Assembly: GCA_038138145.1 (NCBI GenBank)
Contig: JAYQDD010000001.1
Location: forward strand, 310,001 to 374,000
Origin: UBA3537 sp038138145
GTDB taxonomy: Bacteria; Bacteroidota; Bacteroidia; Flavobacteriales; Flavobacteriaceae
Reading direction: 5' to 3'
DNA length: 64,000 bases
Below the pieces are notes generated by a model, which had not been told where the DNA came from, made no database searches, and worked only from the letters and a program-made list of their open reading frames with translations. The translations under genes were made by a program, and so were the position numbers. Below are positions 35,273 through 45,026 of this stretch, piece after piece (position 1 is the first letter of the stretch; each line of letters begins with the position of its first letter).

Positions 35273-35910
35273 AGCTTGTTACTGTACTTTAGATAAAACA
35301 ACCAGCCAATGGGTATTGCCATTAACAGTACAGCCCATAGATGCACTCCAAGTACCCACGGCGCAACAAGGATTGTAAAGGCGTACCCTCCAAGCGCACC
35401 GCCAAAATGTGCATCATGTCCGATGTTGCCCAAGCGTGTTTTCATGCCGTATATTGAAAATAGAAGATAGCCGACACCCACCACATAAAATGGAATGGGA
35501 ATAGGAATAAAATATAAATATACGCTCATTTCGGGGTTGAGCAGTATGGCTGCATACACAATTCCTGTTACCGCACCACTGGCCCCAACAGCACTGTAGT
35601 GGGGTTCATTTTTGTGAAAATAAAAAGACAACAAATTTCCAGCTAATAAACCAATAAGGTAAATTAAATAGAAATTAAACACCCCCAATTGTGAAATGAT
35701 AATATCTGCAAAAAAATAAAGCGTTATCATATTAAAGGCGAAATGTTTCCAATCGACGTGCAAAAAACCAGAACTGACCCAACGTTTTGTTTCTCCGCCT
35801 TGCAATGCGCCGACATTAAATTTATGTTGTTCAAAAAAAGAATAATCACGAAAACCGCGCATAGAAATTAAAAGATTAGCCGCGATAATGATAAGGGTGT
35901 GGATGTTCAT
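35269..35910 (-). CDS. rhomboid family intramembrane serine protease
   Basis: A 213-residue polytopic protein with six hydrophobic segments. The catalytic serine is S111 (GASGAVTG) and the histidine is H168 (AHFGGALGG). H56 and N60 (KHFAFNM) fit the conserved oxyanion and structural positions of helix 2. It cleaves transmembrane helices in the inner membrane; substrates are unknown. It forms a convergent pair with the TlpA-like gene. Confidence 0.92.
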   Translation of the reverse strand: MNIHTLIIIAANLLISMRGFRDYSFFEQHKFNVGALQGGETKRWVSSGFLHVDWKHFAFNMITLYFFADIIISQLGVFNFYLIYLIGLLAGNLLSFYFHKNEPHYSAVGASGAVTGIVYAAILLNPEMSVYLYFIPIPIPFYVVGVGYLLFSIYGMKTRLGNIGHDAHFGGALGGYAFTILVAPWVLGVHLWAVLLMAIPIGWLFYLKYSNKL

Positions 35911-35942
35911 GAAGTAAAGTTATAAAATCAGACAAAATAAAT

Positions 35943-35950
35943 TATCTTTG
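35943..35950 (+). promoter_or_regulatory. -7 box of the LpxL-like gene (TATCTTTG)
   Basis: A perfect TAnnTTTG match 23 bases upstream of the ATG at 35974. Confidence 0.5.
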
Positions 35951-35973
35951 TGGCGTAAATTTAAGACTAATTT

Positions 35974-36846
35974 ATGCAATTACTGGCCTTTGTGCTTCTC
36001 TATCCTTTGCTGTGGTTTGTGTCCATTCTGCCGTTTCGCTTGTTGTATGCCGTTTCCGATGTATTGTATATGGTGCTCTATCATATTGTTGGCTACCGCA
36101 AAAAAACCGTAGTTGAAAATTTAAAACTCGTTTTTCCAGAAAAAACAGAAGCAGAACGAAAACACATCACAAAACGCTTTTATCATCACTTGTGTGATAT
36201 GATTTTAGAAGCCATCAAATCCATGAACATCAGTCTCGAGGACATGAAAGCGCGGTATAAATTTACCAATATAGAACTGGTCAAAGACTTTGAGCGCAAA
36301 AATAAAAGTATTGTTTTGATGTGCGCCCACTATGGGAGTTGGGAGTGGATTTTTATCATTCAAACCTATGTCAAGTACCGTGGTTATGCCATCTACAAAC
36401 GCTTGAATAATAAATATTTTGACAAGCTTGTTCGCAAAATTAGAGCACGCTACAACAGTTATTTAGTCACTACAAAAGAAACCATTCCTACCATAACCGA
36501 AAATATGAAAAAAGGTGTTCTAACAATGAATGGATTTGTGTCCGATCAAACACCAAAAAAAGACAAAGCATACCATTGGAATACCTTTATGGGCATCGAA
36601 GTGCCTATGTATACCGGTGCAGAAATGCTGGCCAAAAAATTGGATATGCCGGTTCTGTTTTTCTCTGTAAAACGCATCAAACGTGGGTATTATGAAACTA
36701 CGTTTCAAACCTTGGCAGAACAGCCAAAGGCATTTAAAGATTATGAAATTACCGATGCATTTATGAAATTGGTTGAACAACAAATCCATGAAGCCCCTGA
36801 ATATTATTTATGGACCCATAAGCGTTGGAAACACCGTAAAGTTTAG
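35974..36846 (+). CDS. lipid A biosynthesis acyltransferase, LpxL/HtrB-like
   Basis: A 290-residue lysophospholipid acyltransferase-family protein. The N-terminal membrane segment (about 1-38) is followed by the catalytic HxxxxE, H119-E124 (AHYGSWEW), and later SDQTPKKDKAYHW. In this family it adds secondary acyl chains to Kdo2-lipid IVA at the inner membrane. Its place here fits the window's LPS theme (kdsB, kdnB, kdnA, LptF/G). The exact acyl donor and position are not known. Confidence 0.88.
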   Translation: MQLLAFVLLYPLLWFVSILPFRLLYAVSDVLYMVLYHIVGYRKKTVVENLKLVFPEKTEAERKHITKRFYHHLCDMILEAIKSMNISLEDMKARYKFTNIELVKDFERKNKSIVLMCAHYGSWEWIFIIQTYVKYRGYAIYKRLNNKYFDKLVRKIRARYNSYLVTTKETIPTITENMKKGVLTMNGFVSDQTPKKDKAYHWNTFMGIEVPMYTGAEMLAKKLDMPVLFFSVKRIKRGYYETTFQTLAEQPKAFKDYEITDAFMKLVEQQIHEAPEYYLWTHKRWKHRKV

Positions 36847-36850
36847 GGGC

Positions 36851-37225
36851 TTATTTAGGTGCTCTTAGTATTTTTTCTAGTTTACGTCCTTTTGCCAATT
36901 CATCAATAAGCTTTTCTAGTTGTCGACAGCGCTTATAGACTTCAAACTCATCTGCTATATCTTCAATACGATAGCCACAAACAACGCCTTTAATCAAATG
37001 GGCATTGGGATTTATTTTTGCCTTTTGAAAAAAGGTTTTATAGGTTACTTTTTTTTCAATAAGTGTTTTTAGAGTCGCTTCATTAAAACCTGTAAACCAT
37101 TCTAATACATGATGAAATTCTTCCTTAGTTCTGCCATTTTTTTCCAGTCTATTGAGATATAAAGGATAGATGGACGCAAAGACCATTTGGGCCACTTTTT
37201 CGTTTTTTTCTGGAGTAACTTTCAT
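36851..37225 (-). CDS. DUF2200 family protein
   Basis: A 124-residue cytoplasmic, basic, mostly helical protein. It matches the DUF2200 family in the segments MVFASIYPLYLNRLEKNGRT, EWFTGF and RIEDIADE. Function unknown. It begins 1 base after the glmM stop and must share its transcript. Confidence 0.8.
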   Translation of the reverse strand: MKVTPEKNEKVAQMVFASIYPLYLNRLEKNGRTKEEFHHVLEWFTGFNEATLKTLIEKKVTYKTFFQKAKINPNAHLIKGVVCGYRIEDIADEFEVYKRCRQLEKLIDELAKGRKLEKILRAPK

Positions 37226-37226
37226 G

Positions 37227-38609
37227 TTATTGAAAAGCTTTTAACTCAGTAATAAAGCGGTCTGCCAATGCATCGGCTTGTTGTTGCGAAGGCGCTTCTG
37301 TATAAATTCTAATGATGGGCTCTGTATTACTTTTACGAAGGTGTACCCACGAGTCAGCAAAATCAATTTTAACCCCGTCAACAGTGGTTAAAGGTTCGTT
37401 TGCATATTTGTTTTCTATCAATTTCAATAGTTCATCAACATCTATAGTGGGCTTCAAATCGATTTTCTTTTTACTCATAAAGTACAAAGGATACGTTTTT
37501 TTGAGCGCCGATACGGATAGTTGTTTTTCGGCCAATAAACTTAAAAACAACGCAATACCCACCAAAGCATCACGGCCATAATGCGCTTCGGGTAAAATAA
37601 TACCTCCGTTGCCTTCTCCGCCAATAACGGCCTTATTGGCCTTCATGGCATTCACCACATTTACTTCCCCTACTGCACTTGCCGTATAAGTTCCACCATG
37701 CTGCTCAGTAACATCTCTAAGCGCTCGTGTCGAACTGAGGTTACTCACTGTATTGCCTTTGTTTTGGCTAAGCACATAATCGGCGCAAGCGACCAAAGTA
37801 TATTCTTCGCCAAACAACTCCCCTTTTTCGTCCATAAACGCCAAGCGATCGACATCGGGATCCACAGCGATGCCAAAGTCTGCTCCAGTTTTCACTACTT
37901 TTTCAGATAAATCTGTCAAATGTGCTTTAAGAGGTTCTGGATTATGAGGAAAATGTCCATCAGGAGTACAATGCAATTTAATGGGTTCTACACCCAAACG
38001 TTCAAGCAGCAAAGGAACTGCTATCCCTCCAGTAGAATTTACCCCATCAACAACAACTTTAAATTTGCATGATTTTATGGCTTCAATAGCGACATAATCA
38101 AGGGCTAAAACCTCATCAATGTGTAAATCAAAATAGGCGTCGTTTACTGTAATTTTTCCTAAATCATCAACTTCTGCAAAGTTAACTTCCTCGCTTTCTG
38201 CCAAATCCAACACCCGTTGGCTGTGTGTTGCATTCAAAAATTCTCCATGACTATCAAGCAATTTTAAGGCATTCCATTGTTTTGGGTTGTGGCTTGCTGT
38301 TAAAATAATGCCACCATCGGCATGTTCCATGGGTACGGCAATTTCGACCGTTGGCGTGGTCGATAGTCCTAAATTGATGACATCAATACCCATACCTACT
38401 AAAGTGTTCATCACCAAGCTTTGAATCATTTCCCCAGAAATGCGTGCATCTCTACCGATGACTACACGGTAGTTCGTTTTTTTGCGCTGTTCTTTAATCC
38501 ACATCCCATAGGCCGCAGCAAATTTTACTGCATCTATAGGGGTTAAGTTATCGGAAACAGAACCGCCAATTGTACCGCGAATTCCTGAAATGGATTTGAT
38601 TAATGTCAT
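37227..38609 (-). CDS. glmM: phosphoglucosamine mutase
   Basis: A 460-residue alpha-D-phosphohexomutase. The active phosphoserine is S106 (LTASHNPKQWN); the metal site is in DPDVDRLAF; the sugar-binding GEGNGGI and the C-terminal phosphate loop RKSNTEPIIRIY are present. It converts glucosamine-6-phosphate to glucosamine-1-phosphate for peptidoglycan and lipid A. Bacteroidota enzymes of this type are sometimes annotated as phosphomannomutase, so substrate preference is partly inferred. Confidence 0.88.
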   Translation of the reverse strand: MTLIKSISGIRGTIGGSVSDNLTPIDAVKFAAAYGMWIKEQRKKTNYRVVIGRDARISGEMIQSLVMNTLVGMGIDVINLGLSTTPTVEIAVPMEHADGGIILTASHNPKQWNALKLLDSHGEFLNATHSQRVLDLAESEEVNFAEVDDLGKITVNDAYFDLHIDEVLALDYVAIEAIKSCKFKVVVDGVNSTGGIAVPLLLERLGVEPIKLHCTPDGHFPHNPEPLKAHLTDLSEKVVKTGADFGIAVDPDVDRLAFMDEKGELFGEEYTLVACADYVLSQNKGNTVSNLSSTRALRDVTEQHGGTYTASAVGEVNVVNAMKANKAVIGGEGNGGIILPEAHYGRDALVGIALFLSLLAEKQLSVSALKKTYPLYFMSKKKIDLKPTIDVDELLKLIENKYANEPLTTVDGVKIDFADSWVHLRKSNTEPIIRIYTEAPSQQQADALADRFITELKAFQ

Positions 38610-38624
38610 GAAAAAAAGTTTTTA

Positions 38625-38632
38625 CAAATATA
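38625..38632 (-). promoter_or_regulatory. -7 box of glmM (TATATTTG)
   Basis: A perfect TAnnTTTG match on the minus strand, 15 bases upstream of the glmM ATG, in the 69-base divergent spacer with acpH. Confidence 0.5.
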
Positions 38633-38641
38633 AGATTTCAA

Positions 38642-38674
38642 TTGTAGTATTATAAAATAGTATTCATAATTTTG
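38642..38674 (+). promoter_or_regulatory. acpH promoter, TTG-N22-TAATTTTG
   Basis: TTG (38642-38644) and TAATTTTG (38667-38674) are 22 bases apart. The box ends only 4 bases before the acpH ATG, so the transcript would start at or inside the start codon. Confidence 0.45.
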
Positions 38675-38678
38675 AGGC

Positions 38679-39263
38679 ATGAATTACCTCGCTCATCTTT
38701 ATCTTTCTGGCTCAAATGAGCATGTTTTGGTGGGTAATTTTATAGCCGATAGTGTTAAAGGTTCAAAACACAAGGACTATCCCTACGACATTCAACGTGG
38801 TATACTGTTGCATCGGCAAATAGATACACATACTGATGCACACCCCAATTTTAGAACAAGTACGAAGCGATTACACAAAAATTATGGGCATTACTCGGGT
38901 GTTATTGTCGATATTTTTTTTGACCACTTTTTGGCTAAAAATTGGCGTCATTATGCTGAAATTTCATTGGCTGACTATGCTCAAAAATGCTATTCCATTT
39001 TAAATAAAAATATTGAAATGATGCCTGAAAAAACTCAATATATATTACCTTTTATGGTTAAAGGAAATTGGTTGTTGAACTACGCTACACTTGAAGGAAT
39101 TTCTGCTGTACTGCGTGGAATGAATAAACGTACGCAAGGACGTTCAGAAATGGATAAAGCTACTGTAGAATTACAACAATTTTACACTGAATTTGAGTCT
39201 GATTTTAAACTTGTTTTTAAGGACATAAAACAGATGAGTCAGTCGTTTCTTAAACAAGGTTAA
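38679..39263 (+). CDS. acpH: acyl carrier protein phosphodiesterase
   Basis: A 194-residue HD-like hydrolase that removes the 4'-phosphopantetheine arm from ACP. It opens MNYLAHLYLS and has VGNFIADSVKG, RGILLHRQID, THTDAHP and VDIFFDHFLA, with the His/Asp residues of the metal site. It is cytoplasmic. The stop shares TTAA with the convergent recG. Confidence 0.9.
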   Translation: MNYLAHLYLSGSNEHVLVGNFIADSVKGSKHKDYPYDIQRGILLHRQIDTHTDAHPNFRTSTKRLHKNYGHYSGVIVDIFFDHFLAKNWRHYAEISLADYAQKCYSILNKNIEMMPEKTQYILPFMVKGNWLLNYATLEGISAVLRGMNKRTQGRSEMDKATVELQQFYTEFESDFKLVFKDIKQMSQSFLKQG

Positions 39264-41365
39264 CTAATGTAATTCCATATGTTTTTGTACTTCCCCATTT
39301 GAATGTATGTCGCATTGATTGGGCGGTGTTTTGCTAAGCTTAATTTGGGATCCTCTTTGAGTATCTTTTTGGCCCACGATCTTGCCAAAGACAACAGTTC
39401 TTTGTCCTGAACGATATTGGCTATTTTAAGACGCAAAACACCACTTTGTTGTGTACCCATAAGATCACCAGGACCACGTAGTTTCAAATCAACTTCGGCA
39501 ATTTCAAAACCATCAGAAGATCGGACCATGGTTTCCATCCGTATTTTGCTGTCGTTTCCGAGTTTATGACCAGTCATCAAGATACAATAGCTCTGCTCTG
39601 CACCACGCCCAACACGACCACGCAATTGATGCAATTGTGACAAGCCAAATCGTTCTGCACTTTCGATAACCATTACGGAAGCATTAGGTACATTGACGCC
39701 AACTTCAATGACTGTTGTGGCGACCATGATTTGTGTTTCCCCTCTGACAAAACGTTGCATTTCAAACTCTTTGTCACTGGCCTTCATCTGTCCATGAACA
39801 ATTGATATTTGATAATCGGGTATAGGGAATTCACGTGTTATACTTTCATAACCGTCCATTAAATCTTTAAAATCTAATTTTTGACTTTCATTAATAAGCG
39901 GATATACAATATAAATTTGGCGTCCTTTAGCAATTTCATCACGCATAAAGCGAAACACTTTCAGTCGATTGCTATCAAATCGATGAACTGTTTTAATGGG
40001 TTTTCGCCCTGGGGGAAGTTCATCGATTACCGAAATATCCAAATCACCATAAACAGACATGGCGAGTGTTCTTGGAATGGGTGTTGCGGTCATCACAAGG
40101 ATATGCGGTGGAGAGGTGTTTTTATGCCATAATTTACTGCGTTGTGCCACACCAAATCGGTGCTGTTCGTCAATAATTGCTAATCCTAAATTTTTAAATT
40201 TTACTTTGTCCTCCAACAACGCATGTGTTCCAACCAAAATATGAAGTGTTCCGTCCTCTAACCCTGAATGTATTTCTTTTCGTATTGCTGATGTAGATGA
40301 ACCTGTAAGCAGTGAAATCGAAATACCCACAGCGTCGCAGAGGGGTTTTAATCCATTATAATGTTGTATGGCTAATAGTTCTGTTGGCGCCATTAATGTG
40401 GCTTGAAATTCATTGTCAATAGCAATAAGCATAGACAAAAAAGCAACGATTGTTTTTCCAGAACCAACATCGCCTTGCAACAATCGATTCATTTGTGCAT
40501 TGCTGCCCATATCGCTTCGAATTTCTTTAACCACACGCTTCTGCGCATCGGTAAGATTGAATGGTAAATGATGCTGATAAAAGTCATTAAAATAATGGCC
40601 TACTTTCTCGAAAGGAAATCCTTTTATCTTGGATTTATGAATCAAATTTTTGTAGACTAATTGCAATTGAATGAAAAAAAGTTCTTCAAATTTTAATCGA
40701 AATTGAGCGTTTGCCAATAACTTTTGACTTTTAGGAAAATGAATGTTCAAAAGCGCATCTTTTTTTGAAATTAGTGCGTTTTGCTCTATTAATTCTTGCG
40801 AGAGCGATTCTGTAAAGGTAGTCCCAACATGAAGAAATAAATGCTCCATGAGTTTACATACCACACGGTTTGAAATTCCCCGATTGGATAGTTTTTCAGT
40901 AGAGGGATATATGGGTTGAATGGCTGTGCTTAAACTTTTATCAAAATCGGTTTTCAATTCCATGTCCGGATGCGCCATATTGAAAATACCTTTGAAGAGA
41001 GTAGTTTTGCCAAAAACCACATAATCGGTGTGTAATTTTAGGCGCTCGCGAACCCATTTTTGCCCTCGAAACCACACCAAATCAATTTTACCAGTATCAT
41101 CTCTAAAAGTTGCAACAAGTCGTCTACCTCTTTTCTGCCCTACTTCTTTAATCTCAGTAATTTGACCCATAATTTGCACTTCAGCATTGTTGCGCTGCAA
41201 AGCATTGATTTTGTAAAACTGTGTACGATCAATGTATCGATTTGGGAACAAATGAATTAAATCTTGAAAGGTATGGATGCCTAATTCTGAGCGCAATAAA
41301 GTCGCCCTGTTAGGTCCTACGCCTTTAAGATATTCTATTGGTGTTTGCAAAACATCCTGTGCCAT
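39260..41365 (-). CDS. recG: ATP-dependent DNA helicase RecG
   Basis: A 701-residue SF2 helicase that remodels stalled forks and Holliday junctions. An N-terminal wedge/OB domain (about 1-220) precedes Walker A LLQGDVGSGKT, motif Ia LMAPTELLA, DEQH box IIDEQHRFG, TATPIPRT and motif VI QLRGRVGRG. The length is normal. The downstream membrane protein gene on the same strand lies upstream in transcription by 7 bases. Confidence 0.96.
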   Translation of the reverse strand: MAQDVLQTPIEYLKGVGPNRATLLRSELGIHTFQDLIHLFPNRYIDRTQFYKINALQRNNAEVQIMGQITEIKEVGQKRGRRLVATFRDDTGKIDLVWFRGQKWVRERLKLHTDYVVFGKTTLFKGIFNMAHPDMELKTDFDKSLSTAIQPIYPSTEKLSNRGISNRVVCKLMEHLFLHVGTTFTESLSQELIEQNALISKKDALLNIHFPKSQKLLANAQFRLKFEELFFIQLQLVYKNLIHKSKIKGFPFEKVGHYFNDFYQHHLPFNLTDAQKRVVKEIRSDMGSNAQMNRLLQGDVGSGKTIVAFLSMLIAIDNEFQATLMAPTELLAIQHYNGLKPLCDAVGISISLLTGSSTSAIRKEIHSGLEDGTLHILVGTHALLEDKVKFKNLGLAIIDEQHRFGVAQRSKLWHKNTSPPHILVMTATPIPRTLAMSVYGDLDISVIDELPPGRKPIKTVHRFDSNRLKVFRFMRDEIAKGRQIYIVYPLINESQKLDFKDLMDGYESITREFPIPDYQISIVHGQMKASDKEFEMQRFVRGETQIMVATTVIEVGVNVPNASVMVIESAERFGLSQLHQLRGRVGRGAEQSYCILMTGHKLGNDSKIRMETMVRSSDGFEIAEVDLKLRGPGDLMGTQQSGVLRLKIANIVQDKELLSLARSWAKKILKEDPKLSLAKHRPINATYIQMGKYKNIWNYIS

Positions 41366-41372
41366 GGTGTGC

Positions 41373-41894
41373 TTAGTTTAGCAAAAGTCCAACTTCTTCT
41401 TTGAGTAAAGCCAAAGCCATTTGCGGAGAAACTTTTGCTTGAGAAAGGGATTCGAAAAGTGGTGGGCTCATGTCCTGAGCAGATTTTATTTCATCCGAAA
41501 CATTGAAAGATCTAATCTGTTGGATGCTGCTATTTTTGGCTGCAGTAATCATACGCCAACAGGATTCAGAAATGTAAATCTGTTGTGATAAATTGTGCTC
41601 ATATTCTTGCTCAATGGTTTGAATCAATAGGTCTTTGTAGGCCTCTGGTTGAGGCGCAATTGGTGGTACACGTTGCAGTAAATGATGTGCACTTATACGT
41701 TCTAAAAACAACGTTAAGCGCTCAAATGCTTGTAATCGAACAGGTAAAATTTCCTTTTTATGCATTTGATGCAACAAAAAATTACGTCTGTTATTTTCAT
41801 TGGTTACATGTTCTCTAAAAAACAAAAACGCTATTGCGCCAGTGACCAATGCGGGAATACAGTACACCAATAACCCTAAAAAATCTTCGCCCAT
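41373..41894 (-). CDS. conserved hypothetical protein, single membrane anchor
   Basis: A 173-residue protein with one N-terminal transmembrane segment (about 6-26) and a long, mainly helical cytoplasmic part (LPVRLQAFERLTLFLERIS, then IEQEYEHNLSQQIY). It resembles a flavobacterial family that I cannot name with confidence. It precedes recG by 7 bases and is probably co-transcribed. Function unknown. Confidence 0.7.
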   Translation of the reverse strand: MGEDFLGLLVYCIPALVTGAIAFLFFREHVTNENNRRNFLLHQMHKKEILPVRLQAFERLTLFLERISAHHLLQRVPPIAPQPEAYKDLLIQTIEQEYEHNLSQQIYISESCWRMITAAKNSSIQQIRSFNVSDEIKSAQDMSPPLFESLSQAKVSPQMALALLKEEVGLLLN

Positions 41895-42079
41895 TATAAT
41901 GATTATTTATGTGCACTAATTTAAGAATTTCAACGCAAAAACGATAGAATTCATGCTACAGAAAAAAAAGTCGTTAAAATTCAAATTGAAGGACAACAGA
42001 ATTGTTTATAATTATTCGTTAAACTCAGTTTAAAAAAGGATTACATTACTTAATTTCACAGTTCTAATTTTTTTTTGAT

Positions 42080-44401
42080 TTGAAAACCTATTTAGAACAG
42101 CTAAACGATGCACAATTGGCACCAACACTACAGATGGATGGCCCCATGATTGTCATTGCTGGTGCGGGCTCAGGAAAAACAAGAGTTTTGACCTTTCGTA
42201 TTGCTTATTTGATGAGTAAAGGCGTAGACCCATTCAATATTTTGGCCCTTACTTTTACCAACAAAGCTGCCCGCGAAATGAAATCAAGAATTGCATCCAT
42301 TGTTGGCGATAGTGAGGCCAAAAATTTATGGATGGGTACATTTCACTCGGTTTTTGCCAAGATTTTGCGTTTTGAAGCGGATAAATTAGGATACCCCTCC
42401 AATTTTACAATTTACGATACCCAAGATTCTCAGCGTCTTATTTCTTCCATCATCAAAGAAATGAATTTGGATAAAGATGTTTATAAATACAAACAAATCC
42501 ATGGGCGTATATCATCCTATAAAAACAGTTTAATTACTGTTCGTGCCTATTTCCAAAACCCAGAATTGATTGAAGCGGATACTATGGCTAAACGTCCACA
42601 ACTTGGTGAGATTTATAAAGCATATGTGGATCGATGTTTTAAGGCAGGGGCGATGGATTTTGATGATTTATTACTTAAAACCAACGAGTTGCTCACCCGT
42701 TTCCCTGATGTATTAGCAAAATATCAAGACCGTTTTAGATACATTTTAGTTGATGAGTATCAAGACACAAACCACTCTCAATACCTTATTGTTCGTGCGC
42801 TTTCAGACCGTTTTCAAAACATCTGTGTCGTTGGTGACGATGCGCAAAGTATCTATGCATTCCGTGGGGCAAACATTAATAATATTTTAAATTTTCAAAA
42901 AGATTATGACGATGTAAGCATCTATCGTTTGGAGCAAAATTACCGTTCTACAAAAAATATTGTCAATGCAGCCAATTCTATTATTGACAAGAATCAAACA
43001 AAATTGGACAAAGTGGTATGGACCGCCAACAGCGAGGGGAATAAAATCGTGGTAAATCGATCACTAACCGATGGAGATGAGGGGCGATATGTCGCCAGCT
43101 CTATTTTTGAAAATAAAATGGAAAATCAGGCAAAAGATGCCGATTTTGCTGTACTCTACAGAACTAATGCACAGTCTCGAGCCATTGAAGACGCACTTAG
43201 AAAACGCGGAATACCTTACCGTATTTATGGCGGATTATCGTTTTATCAGCGTAAAGAAATTAAAGACGTTTTGGCCTATTTACGCCTAATCATCAACCCT
43301 GCGGATGAGGAAGCGCTCAAACGCATAATTAATTTTCCAGGACGAGGTATCGGACAAACAACGGTTGATCGACTCATTGTTGCAGCAAGCGCCGCAAATA
43401 CGACAATTTTTGATATTCTAAAACACATTCAATCCGTTCAAATCAATTTGAATGCAGGTACAAAAACTAAACTTTCAAATTTTTGTACGATGATTGAAAG
43501 TTTTCAGGTCATGAACCAAAGTGCCAATGCTTTTGACCTCGCCGAACATGTTTGTCGCGTGAGTGGACTTATCAAAGAGTTTAAGAAAGACGGAACTCCA
43601 GAAGGCGTTACGCGGATGGAAAATGTAGAAGAACTCCTCAATGGTATTAAAGATTTTGTGGAGGGCCAACGTGAATTGGCAGATTCTACTGGTGCATTGA
43701 CAGAATTTTTGGAAGATGTAGCACTTGCCACAGATTTAGATAATGAACAAAGCGGTGACGACCAGAAAGTGGCCTTAATGACCATTCATTTGGCCAAAGG
43801 TTTGGAATTTCCATATGTGTACATTGTTGGTTTAGAAGAAGATTTATTTCCAAGTGCGATGAGCATGAATACGAGAAGTGAATTGGAAGAAGAACGCCGT
43901 TTGTTTTATGTCGCTGTAACGCGTGCTGAAAAGCAAGTATACCTTACCTATGCCCTATCGCGCTACCGTTGGGGTAGCCTCATTGATGCGGAACCCAGTC
44001 GATTTATTGAAGAAATTGATGAGCAATATCTCGAAATAACTACACCAAAAGAGGAACGCCGTTTCAATCCTATGCTCAGTGCAGATATTTTTGGGGATAT
44101 ACCGCAATCACAAGTTCGCTACAAAAAACCTTCATTTTCTAAACCCAAACCCAAAAAACCAATTCAACCGCCAAGGATTACCCCAAAAAATTTAAAGAAA
44201 ATCACAAACACCAACAGCAATACCAATCTATTTGATAGCAAATTGGCTGTAGGTAACGTTGTAAATCATCAGCGGTTTGGGACTGGTGAAGTGGTGAAAA
44301 TTGAAGGCAAAGGCGCAGATTTAAAAGCTGAGATTAATTTCTCTACAGCAGGGGTAAAAAAATTACTTTTGAGGTTTGCAAAACTTGAAATCATCTCTTA
44401 A
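42080..44401 (+). CDS. uvrD: ATP-dependent helicase UvrD/PcrA
   Basis: A 773-residue SF1A 3'-5' helicase of mismatch and nucleotide excision repair. It has Walker A GAGSGKTRVLTFR, motif Ia LTFTNKAAREM, motif II VDEYQDTN, DDAQSIYAFRGA, motif V MTIHLAKGLEFPYVY and motif VI VTRAEKQVYL, with a C-terminal Tudor-like tail (VNHQRFGTGEVV). The start is a TTG (42080); the first in-frame ATG is too far inside, only a few residues before Walker A. The next two genes follow after 2 bases each, one of them uvrA. Confidence 0.95.
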   Translation: MKTYLEQLNDAQLAPTLQMDGPMIVIAGAGSGKTRVLTFRIAYLMSKGVDPFNILALTFTNKAAREMKSRIASIVGDSEAKNLWMGTFHSVFAKILRFEADKLGYPSNFTIYDTQDSQRLISSIIKEMNLDKDVYKYKQIHGRISSYKNSLITVRAYFQNPELIEADTMAKRPQLGEIYKAYVDRCFKAGAMDFDDLLLKTNELLTRFPDVLAKYQDRFRYILVDEYQDTNHSQYLIVRALSDRFQNICVVGDDAQSIYAFRGANINNILNFQKDYDDVSIYRLEQNYRSTKNIVNAANSIIDKNQTKLDKVVWTANSEGNKIVVNRSLTDGDEGRYVASSIFENKMENQAKDADFAVLYRTNAQSRAIEDALRKRGIPYRIYGGLSFYQRKEIKDVLAYLRLIINPADEEALKRIINFPGRGIGQTTVDRLIVAASAANTTIFDILKHIQSVQINLNAGTKTKLSNFCTMIESFQVMNQSANAFDLAEHVCRVSGLIKEFKKDGTPEGVTRMENVEELLNGIKDFVEGQRELADSTGALTEFLEDVALATDLDNEQSGDDQKVALMTIHLAKGLEFPYVYIVGLEEDLFPSAMSMNTRSELEEERRLFYVAVTRAEKQVYLTYALSRYRWGSLIDAEPSRFIEEIDEQYLEITTPKEERRFNPMLSADIFGDIPQSQVRYKKPSFSKPKPKKPIQPPRITPKNLKKITNTNSNTNLFDSKLAVGNVVNHQRFGTGEVVKIEGKGADLKAEINFSTAGVKKLLLRFAKLEIIS

Positions 44402-44403
44402 TC

Positions 44404-45024
44404 ATGGCTGAATTATTAAAGTTATATTCCGAAAATCCTCATCCTAGAACTTTAGACAAGGTAGTTGATGTCCTTAAACGTGGCGGATTGGTCATCTATC
44501 CTACCGACACCGTTTATGCTTTGGGATGCGATGTAAAAAACACCAAAGCCATGGAGCGTATTGCCCGTATCAAAGGGGTAAAACTAGAACGCGCTCAGTT
44601 TTCATTTATATGCCACAATTTGAGCCATTTAAGTGATTATACTGCTCAGTTGGATGCGGCCACATTCAAACTTATAAAGCGCTATTTTCCAGGACCTTAC
44701 ACTTTTATTTTGCCCAGCAATAAAGCATTGCCCCATTCCTTTAAAAAACGAAAAACAGTAGGAATTCGCGTTCCCGACCATCCTATTGCTTTGGAACTTG
44801 TAAAGCGCCTTGGAAATCCAATAGTCTCTACTTCAATTTATGATGAAGACGATATTGTTGAATACACCACGGACCCAGAACTTATTTATGAAAAATGGCA
44901 AAAAGACGCAGATGTTGTAATTGATAATGGATTTGGTGGAAACATTGCTTCTACAGTCATCGATTTGACACAAAATCCTCCAGTGGTTGTACGCGAAGGA
45001 AAAGGCCAAATAGATTTTTTATAA
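44404..45024 (+). CDS. YciO/Sua5/YrdC family protein, L-threonylcarbamoyladenylate synthase-like
   Basis: A 206-residue YrdC-fold protein. VIYPTDTVYALGCD, MERIARIKG, PGPYTFILPSNK, KTVGIRVPDHP and STVIDLTQNPPVVVREG are characteristic. Overall it is closest to E. coli YciO. True TsaC/Sua5 enzymes make threonylcarbamoyl-AMP for the t6A base of tRNA; the activity of the YciO branch is less certain. It sits between uvrD and uvrA with 2-base gaps. Confidence 0.85.
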   Translation: MAELLKLYSENPHPRTLDKVVDVLKRGGLVIYPTDTVYALGCDVKNTKAMERIARIKGVKLERAQFSFICHNLSHLSDYTAQLDAATFKLIKRYFPGPYTFILPSNKALPHSFKKRKTVGIRVPDHPIALELVKRLGNPIVSTSIYDEDDIVEYTTDPELIYEKWQKDADVVIDNGFGGNIASTVIDLTQNPPVVVREGKGQIDFL

Positions 45025-45026
45025 AT

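Noticed and set aside
41953..42033. 26-codon ORF before uvrD
   Set aside because: Lysine-rich, no promoter or conservation evidence, and typical of chance frames in AT-rich DNA.
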